From NCBI GenBank assembly GCA_023548195.1, contig JAJHZJ010000252.1, positions 4,813,242 through 4,877,241 of the forward strand: 64,000 nucleotides of DNA, given 5' to 3'. Of this stretch, positions 58,821-64,000 are shown one piece after another. Below the pieces are notes generated by a model, which saw nothing but the letters and a program-made list of their open reading frames with translations, was not told where the DNA came from and did no database searches. A program made the position numbers and the translations under genes. Positions within the stretch are counted from its first letter, which is position 1. Every line of letters begins with the position of its first letter. Source of the stretch: Bettongia penicillata ogilbyi. Its lineage: Eukaryota > Chordata > Mammalia > Diprotodontia > Potoroidae.

Positions 58821-59689
58821 TCTTGTACACTGCTTCCACTCCTAAAACGCAGGTATGTTATATCTCACCCTTCTCCCAGGGTTTTCACCTTAAGGGGGTG
58901 TGAAAGGCAGGCTATGCCTGTCTTTACCTCTCCCTGTTAATTTCCTTATTTTCCTTCTACCCTCATCTCTGCCATTGGCTCAAACCACCTCAACTGATTA
59001 TGTTCCCCTAATTTTCGGTGTCTCCAGATCCCTAATTCCATTTAACCACTTATCATATTAGCTTTTTCAAAGGATTATTTATTTCAAAGGTATAACAAGA
59101 AAAAACATTGTGTATTAATTCCTCCTTACAGATGGGGTGAGGAATGAGGCTCACAGCTTAGCTCAGTTCTAATGCTAGCATCAGTATCTCCAGGATCCAA
59201 GTGCAAAATTTCCCTGGGCTTACTTGTCAGAGCCCTAGCTTCTCTGTTCTTTCCTGCTGGGCTGGGAGGAGGAAGGGGAAAGAAAGGAATAAGTATTTAT
59301 CTGGCTTCTACTTTGTGCCAGGCACTGTGCTGAGTGCTTTACAAATAATTTTCATTTGATCCTGGTTAGGTCCAGGGACTCCAATGCCTGAGCCCAGAAC
59401 TGAAAAGGACAGATGAAGGAGAGCCAAACCCCAATTCGTAGTGCCCAGGGTCCCTAACTGGGAAAGGAGGAGGGTAACCCTTCCCCCACACCCAGCTCAG
59501 TGCATGGTGCCTAAACTTTGGATGAATAGGACCTTCATCTCTTGGATGCCACTAAAAGAAAGATTGTTCAAGTTTTAAAGACACAGACTGCCTTGGTAAT
59601 GTAGCCAACATGGTAGGGGAATGGTAGATGCTTTCTTCCAAAAGCAAGTCTCTCCAGCTTAAGTGACTTGGGCATGCATGGTAAAATCC
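58821..59689. other. sequence separating the two L1 pieces; mosaic
   Basis: Includes the right inverted-repeat arm and a MIR-like piece on the minus strand at 59285-59370 ('CTACTTTGTGCCAGGCACTG'). L1 flanks resemble a short duplication (ACATATGTAAT / ACATAGATATAAT), suggesting an inserted block, but I cannot name it as one element. Confidence 0.4.
58906..58968 (-). repeat. inverted repeat, right arm
   Basis: Reverse-complement partner of 58011-58073, starting GGCAGGCTATGCCTGTCTTT. Spacing between the arms is about 830 bases. Confidence 0.8.
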
Positions 59690-59825
59690 TGTTCACATAG
59701 ATATAATAGAATGTTAATCCACTGTAAGAAATGAATACGAAGAATATAGGAAAACATGGGGAAATAAGAAATAATGCAAATCTAAGTTAACAGAACCAGG
59801 AAAACAAAATTATTACAACATTGTA
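59690..59825 (+). mobile_element. diverged L1 fragment (second piece)
   Basis: Continuation of the L1 at 58325-58820 by order and orientation; broken by stops. Confidence 0.55.
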
Positions 59826-59874
59826 AATTGATTCATGCAACAGTCATTTATTAAACATCTATTATGTGACTGGG

Positions 59875-60183
59875 CTAGGTGTGTTCTTCCTTCGTTGTTG
59901 AAGAAGACCATACCATCAGAGAAATAATGGCATGACTTGCACTTGACTTTGTTTTGAGTCAGGAGGGCTGTGCAGGTCACCAGCCTCACTTCTCCAGAGC
60001 CATCCGAATCCAGTGACCAGATATTCATCAGCATGACAGGAGATGACCCAGCATGAGGCAATTGGGGTTAAGTGACTTGTCCAAGGTCACCCAGCTAGTG
60101 AGTGTCAAGTGTCTGAGGTGAGATTTGAACTCAAGTCCTCCTGATTCATGCACTGGTGCTCTATCCACTGCACCACCTAGATG
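59875..60183 (-). mobile_element. marsupial SINE (WSINE1-like), inserted in L2-like sequence
   Basis: 'TTGTTGAAGAAGACCATACC', 'ATGACTTGCACTTGACTTTG' and 'CAGTGACCAGATATTCATCA' are the unusual body; 'GTTAAGTGACTTGTCCAAGG' and 'CTATCCACTGCACCACCTAG' are the tRNA-derived head. L2-like text flanks it ('TTTATTAAACATCTATTATG' left, 'TCAATCCCTGACCTCAAGAA' right), so it interrupted an older LINE. Confidence 0.75.
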
Positions 60184-61111
60184 ATACAGAGCCCAAAACA
60201 AAACAAAAAGCCTCTCAAAAACAAAATCAATCCCTGACCTCAAGAAACTTAACTTTTATTTGGGAGAAATAATATTTACCTTAAAAATAAAACACAAAAT
60301 AGAAAGTAATACAAAACCTCAGGGCTGTATAATTATATTAACCAAGATTGTTCTTAAGGAAGAGGTGAGAAAAGGCAATTTCGCCCTTCTTGGGAGTAGT
60401 GGTGGCCTATAAGTGTAGATAACTGCATATATTATCAGATTCTTCTGAGGTATTGTTTAATTTCACCAAACTGCTTTCTTTTTCTTTTTCCCTTTGTTAG
60501 AAGGGAAAGTTGTCCAGGTAGAAAAGGGAAGGAAAGATAAATTTGGAAATAAAGATGACGAAAAACCTAAAGCTATTCATTTCAAAAATGAATAAATTTG
60601 TATTAATTATCCTGACTTGGTTTCTCAGGGTCAAATTTAGTCATTTTCTGGCATTCTTCTGATTTTCCTTCTACCACCATTTTATGGTCAAGATCTAGTC
60701 TTACCAGCTCTCAAAATCTATTCATTTATCCGCAGATATTTGATGACCACAGTTACTCATTCATGTCTTAACATGAAAAATAAAACCTGGAATACTCAGC
60801 AGTCGTAACTTTGATTTCTTCCAGCTTGCTTCATAGTTTCAGATTACACTAAATTCCCAAGTGAGATGATGTAATTTGAGATAGTGCCGTTCCGGCGATG
60901 CTTCAAGTTACAGACACTTTCTGCTCCATGCTGAAATGGAATCTTCACTTACTGCTGCTGATTATCCAGTTTTAGGCTTGAGTATATATTTAAAAACCCC
61001 AGAGCACAATTATTCTTAGACTTGAAATAGCTCTTTGTATTTTCCAAGGATTTCTAAGTCATTCATTACATAATCCAAGGAATACCATTGTAAGCCAAGT
61101 CAATAAGTTTT
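60184..61111. other. mostly unassigned upstream flank
   Basis: 60210-60290 continues the L2-like piece. About 60430-60600 resembles a LINE 3' end ('TTCTTCTGAGGTATTGTTTA' then a T/C-rich run), unnamed. The rest is unrecognised. Confidence 0.35.
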
Positions 61112-61230
61112 CACAGGATTTAAATTGAGCTAGAAAGGATCATGGAGTGAAAACCCCTTATTTTACAAATAAGAAAAACACAGACCAGAGATGTGAAGTT
61201 TCTCTGGTCACACAGCTAAAGCTCAGATGA
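61112..61230 (-). mobile_element. MIR/L3-like fragment
   Basis: 'GAGCTAGAAAGGATCATGGA', 'TTATTTTACAAATAAGAAAA' and 'CTCTGGTCACACAGCTAAAG'. Confidence 0.6.
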
Positions 61231-61632
61231 CGCAAAGGAGACGTGGGAAGATAAATTGTCAGAGACAAGACTGAGTATATTGGACACATGGTGGGAAAGA
61301 TAAAAAAGTGGAGACTGGAGTGCCAAAAACATATCACTTACTTAGGCAGCTTGGTATGTGAGACAGAGAAGATCTATCAAAGCAAGGAAAATCAGAGTTC
61401 AAGTCTTAACTCTGACTGCATGGGAAAATTGGGAAATTCATTCCTGATTAAATAATATTTTGTTGATTCCTCAACACATTTCAAGTAATTGGGGTGAAGC
61501 ACAGAGTTATTTAGACCACACCTTAAAAAAGGAGCCAGCAGACTATAGGTAGATCTCCGTGTGGAACAGGCCTCCCTTCTTCTGCCTCACTCAGTTTCCC
61601 ACACCCCACAAGATAACTGTTCACCTAATTTT

Positions 61633-61878
61633 GTAGTTGTCCAATTGTTTCAGACTCTTCATGACCCTATTTGGGGTTTTCTTGGCAAAGATATGGAATG
61701 ATTTGCCGTTTTCTTCTCCAGTACATTTTACAGGTGAGGAAATGGAGACAAATAGCATTAAGCAACTTGCCCAAGATCACACAGCTAGTAGGTTTCTGAA
61801 GTGGGATTTGAACTCAAAAAGATGAGTCTTTCAGATCCAAGGCCCTGATTTTTATCTACTATACCACCTAACTGCCCT
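61633..61878 (-). mobile_element. MAR1 SINE (marsupial)
   Basis: Tail 'TTTCAGACTCTTCATGACCC' and 'TATTTGGGGTTTTCTTGGCA', body 'CAACTTGCCCAAGATCACAC', and head 'TATCTACTATACCACCTAAC'. Confidence 0.87.
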
Positions 61879-62130
61879 GTTCACCTAATTGGTGTTGCCT
61901 TATATTTTATGATTAAAGATGATTTCCCTTAGTTTAAGGTTTTGTCTCTAGGCAAAAAGCAAGTACCTCTGGGAGGAAAGAAACATTCTGTCTTATCAAT
62001 GATTTACAATTCAGAGTGAAGGAGTGTATCTCATCCTTCCTTTAGAGAGGTTTAAAATCAGGAGAATCAGAAAGGGAAAGGAATAGAGAAACTGAGGATT
62101 TGAGCCCTTGGAGGCCACAATAACATATTT

Positions 62131-62862
62131 AGGTAGCATGGTAGTACAGAAGCTCTAAAACTTTTTTTTGGTCTCAGGAGCCGCTTACATTCTAAAAAAT
62201 TGTTGAGGACTCCAAAGAATTGTTATATGCGAGTTATAGTCATCAATGTTTACTGTATTAGAAATTAAAACTGATAAATTTTAAAATATTTATTAATTCA
62301 CTTAAACTAGTAACCCATTTGTTTTATGAAAAATTACTATATATTCCAAAATTTAAAAATAGTGAGAAGAGTGGCATTGTTTTATATATTCTTGCAAATT
62401 ACTTTTAATACCTAGCTTAATAGAAGACAGATTCTCATGTTTTCTTCTGCATTTAATCCTGCGCAATATGTTATTTTGGTTGAAGTATAGGAAGAAATAC
62501 AGCCTCATATAGATGCATAGTTGAAAAAGAGAGGATTAATTTGTATCTTAGTATTATTATGGAAATAATTCTTGCCTCGCTGATCTCCGTGACAGAGTCT
62601 CTGGGGTCTTTGGACCACATTTTGAAAATTGCTGGTGTAGTAAGTAGATTGAGAGGGGGAATCAAAGCCAGGAAGACTGATGTTTAGGTGCTGCCTTAGC
62701 TGTGGTATTCTAGGATAGTCTCAACTTCTCAGATTTCTAGGAAACTCCCTAAGACTTTAAGTTTCCTAGAAGGTGTCAATTTGCACTGGTGGAGGGAATT
62801 TCTCTACCCAGAAGTTTTCTCTGTCAGTGAAACCATAGGTTCAGTCCCTAACTGCTTTGTTG
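62131..62862 (+). mobile_element. MON1 SINE split by a hAT transposon
   Basis: The SINE head (AGGTAGCATGGTAGTA, 62131-62146) is separated by the hAT from its body and tail (62643-62862: 'GAATCAAAGCCAGGAAGACT', 'CAATTTGCACTGGTGGAGGG', 'CTGTCAGTGAAACCATAGGT'). Confidence 0.75.
62147..62634 (+). mobile_element. non-autonomous hAT-Charlie-type DNA transposon, 488 bp
   Basis: Ends are CAGAAGCTCTAAAAC...TTTGGTCTCAGGA and TTTGGACCACATTTTGAAAATTGCTG (shortened), a degraded CAGTGGTTCTCAAA-type inverted repeat. Flanked by 8-base duplications TGGTAGTA (62139-62146) and GTGTAGTA (62635-62642), six of eight alike; 8 bp is the hAT size. No transposase ORF. Interior wording ('GTATTAGAAATTAAAACTGA', 'GAGAAGAGTGGCATTG') is that of an old hAT family I remember from placental genomes. 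Confidence 0.8.
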
Positions 62863-63129
62863 CTGTGGTTCAGTTGTTTCTCACTCTTTGTGACCCCCAC
62901 GGATCACAACACACTCCTCTCTTCCATTAACTCTTGAAGTTTGTTCAAACTCATGTTTGTTATTTCCATGGTATTTTCTATTCATCTCATTCTCTGCTCT
63001 CCTCCTTTTGCCTTCAATCTTTCCCTTCATCAAGGTCTTTTCCAATCAGTCCTGTATTCTCATTATGTGGCTGAAGTGTTTGTTTCAACTTTAGTACTTG
63101 TCCTTCCAATGAATAGTCTGAATTAATTT

Positions 63130-63359
63130 CTTTAAATATTTATTAACTTATAAGTAACTAATGTGGAATATATACAATATGATTGTACACGTATTGACTG
63201 TAGATTGCATGCCATCTTGAAGAGGGGAAAGGTAGGGAAGAAGGAAAAATTGAGGACTCAAAATCTTATAAATGTGAATGTTGGAAACTATCTTTACATA
63301 TTGTTGGAAAATATAAAATACTATTAAGTGGGAGAAAAATGAATAAAATGAATAAATAT
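63130..63359 (+). mobile_element. L1 3' UTR fragment inserted in BovB
   Basis: 'ATGATTGTACACGTATTGAC', 'GATTGCATGCCATCTTGAAG' and 'GGAAACTATCTTTACATATT' match the L1 end at 40615-40760. Flanked by GAATTAATTT (63120-63129) and GAATTGATTT (63360-63369), an almost perfect 10-base TSD. Confidence 0.82.
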
Positions 63360-63514
63360 GAATTGATTTGATTTCCTTGCTGTCTAAGGGACTCTAAAAA
63401 GTCTTCTCCAGCACCATAATTTGAAAGCATTGATTCTGTGGACCTCAACTGTCCATGTAGTCCAACTCTCTCACAGCCATATGTTGGTACTGGAAAAACC
63501 ATAGCTTTGACTAT

Positions 63515-63672
63515 ATGAAGTATATGAAGAGAATCCAGCCTCACACAGATGTGTAGTTGGAAAAGTGATGATTATATAATGCCTTAGTATTATTATGAAA
63601 GTAATTCTTGTCCTACCTATCTCCCTGAAAGAGTCTCTGGGACGCCCAAGGGTCCTTGGACCACATTTTGAA
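63515..63672 (+). mobile_element. second hAT fragment, same family as 62147-62634, inside BovB
   Basis: 'GAAGTATATGAAGAGAATCC', 'AGCCTCACACAGATGTGTAG', 'CTTAGTATTATTATGAAAGT' and 'TTGGACCACATTTTGAAT' match the right third of the 62147-62634 element. It interrupts the BovB reading near its KAMVFP block. Confidence 0.75.
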
Positions 63673-64000
63673 TTGTCAGCAAGATGATGTCTTTGCTGTT
63701 CAGCATTTGCCATAGTTTTTCTTCCAAGGAACAAGCATCTTTTCATTTCATAGTTGCAGCTGGCATCTGCAATGATCTTTGAGAACAAGAATATAAAATC
63801 TGACACTGCTTTTATTCCATCTCCCTTTATCTGCCAGGAAGTGATGGGACAAGTTGCTAAGATCTTAGGTTTTTTTATGTTCAACTTCATTCCAACTTTT
63901 TCGTTTTCCTCTTTCACCCTTATCAAGAGATTTCATAATTCTTCTTCAGAGTGCTATCATCTGCATATCTGAGATTATTGATAATTCCTCCAGCTTTTGA

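Larger units (their letters stand above)
62864..64000 (-). mobile_element. BovB/RTE LINE, 3' part, broken and interrupted
   Basis: Minus-strand coding remnant MKLNIKKPKILATCPITSWQ, then SDFIFLFSKIIADASCNYE, then MKRCLFLGRKTMAN (about 63690-63900). Further on come VKAMVFPVPTYGCE (63470-63510) and GAGEDFLESLRQQGNQ (about 63370-63420). This is the C-terminal half of BovB ORF2 in order. The 3' end near 62864 reads, on plus, GTTCAGTTGTTTCTCACTCT. An L1 piece (63130-63359) and a hAT piece (63515-63672) interrupt it. It continues beyond the window. Confidence 0.82.

Noticed and set aside
1..64000. CRISPR array, prophage, operon or intact RNA genes (tRNA, U6, 5S)
   Set aside because: No regularly spaced repeats, no bacterial gene layout, and no tRNA or snRNA box structure beyond tRNA-derived SINEs and the 7SL pseudogene.

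Overview
The window is eukaryotic, from a marsupial (metatherian) genome. It is AT-rich, intron-like and crowded with interspersed repeats. The lineage is read from the repeats: MAR1 and MON1-type tRNA-derived SINEs, ORF1-only HAL1 ('half-L1') elements, L1s with marsupial-type ORFs, a BovB/RTE LINE and many old MIR, CR1/L3 and hAT relics. No bacterial or phage features, CRISPR arrays or operons are present.

The only host coding sequence I can support is exon 1 of TSPAN7 (tetraspanin-7) on the minus strand at 51866-51946. It encodes the first 27 residues, beginning MASRRMETKPVITC, and ends in a GTGAGT donor. It sits in a CpG island (about 51260-52330) that should hold the promoter. Everything from 51865 down to 1 would then be TSPAN7 intron 1, at least 51.8 kb and not ended in the window. 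Everything above about 52330 is upstream flank. In humans TSPAN7 lies in Xp11.4, part of the X-added region that is autosomal in marsupials, so this locus is probably autosomal (inference).

Layout along +: 1-4340 unassigned sequence, then a complete HAL1 (minus) with a 16-bp target-site duplication (TSD). 4341-10446 has old SINE, CR1, L2 and hAT pieces. 10447-13917 is an L1 (plus) with a TSD that has lost its reverse transcriptase. 14176-14572 is a long GA tract. 14573-25560 is mostly unassigned, with scattered old repeats including two copies of one hAT MITE. 25570-32062 is an OSTC processed pseudogene joined directly to a nearly full-length L1. 34679-37445 is a second HAL1. 37640-42010 is a nested stack: CR1 split by a minus-strand L1, itself split by a plus-strand L1. 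43883-44160 is a 7SL (SRP) RNA pseudogene. 45771-46186 resembles a solitary retroviral LTR. 47823-51260 is mainly unassigned promoter-proximal intron with a perfect CRE. Above the promoter come a 32-bp minisatellite, more old repeats, a SINE carrying a GATA expansion, and a second nested stack (62131-64000) of MON1, hAT, BovB and L1.

No genes here work together as a pathway. The interest lies in retrotransposon biology (an apparent OSTC-L1 chimera, ORF1-only elements sharing a stop codon, an RT-less L1, tail sharing between MAR1 and BovB), in insertion order read from nesting, and in possible regulatory DNA near TSPAN7. All family assignments are from reading and remembered consensus features; no database search was run.
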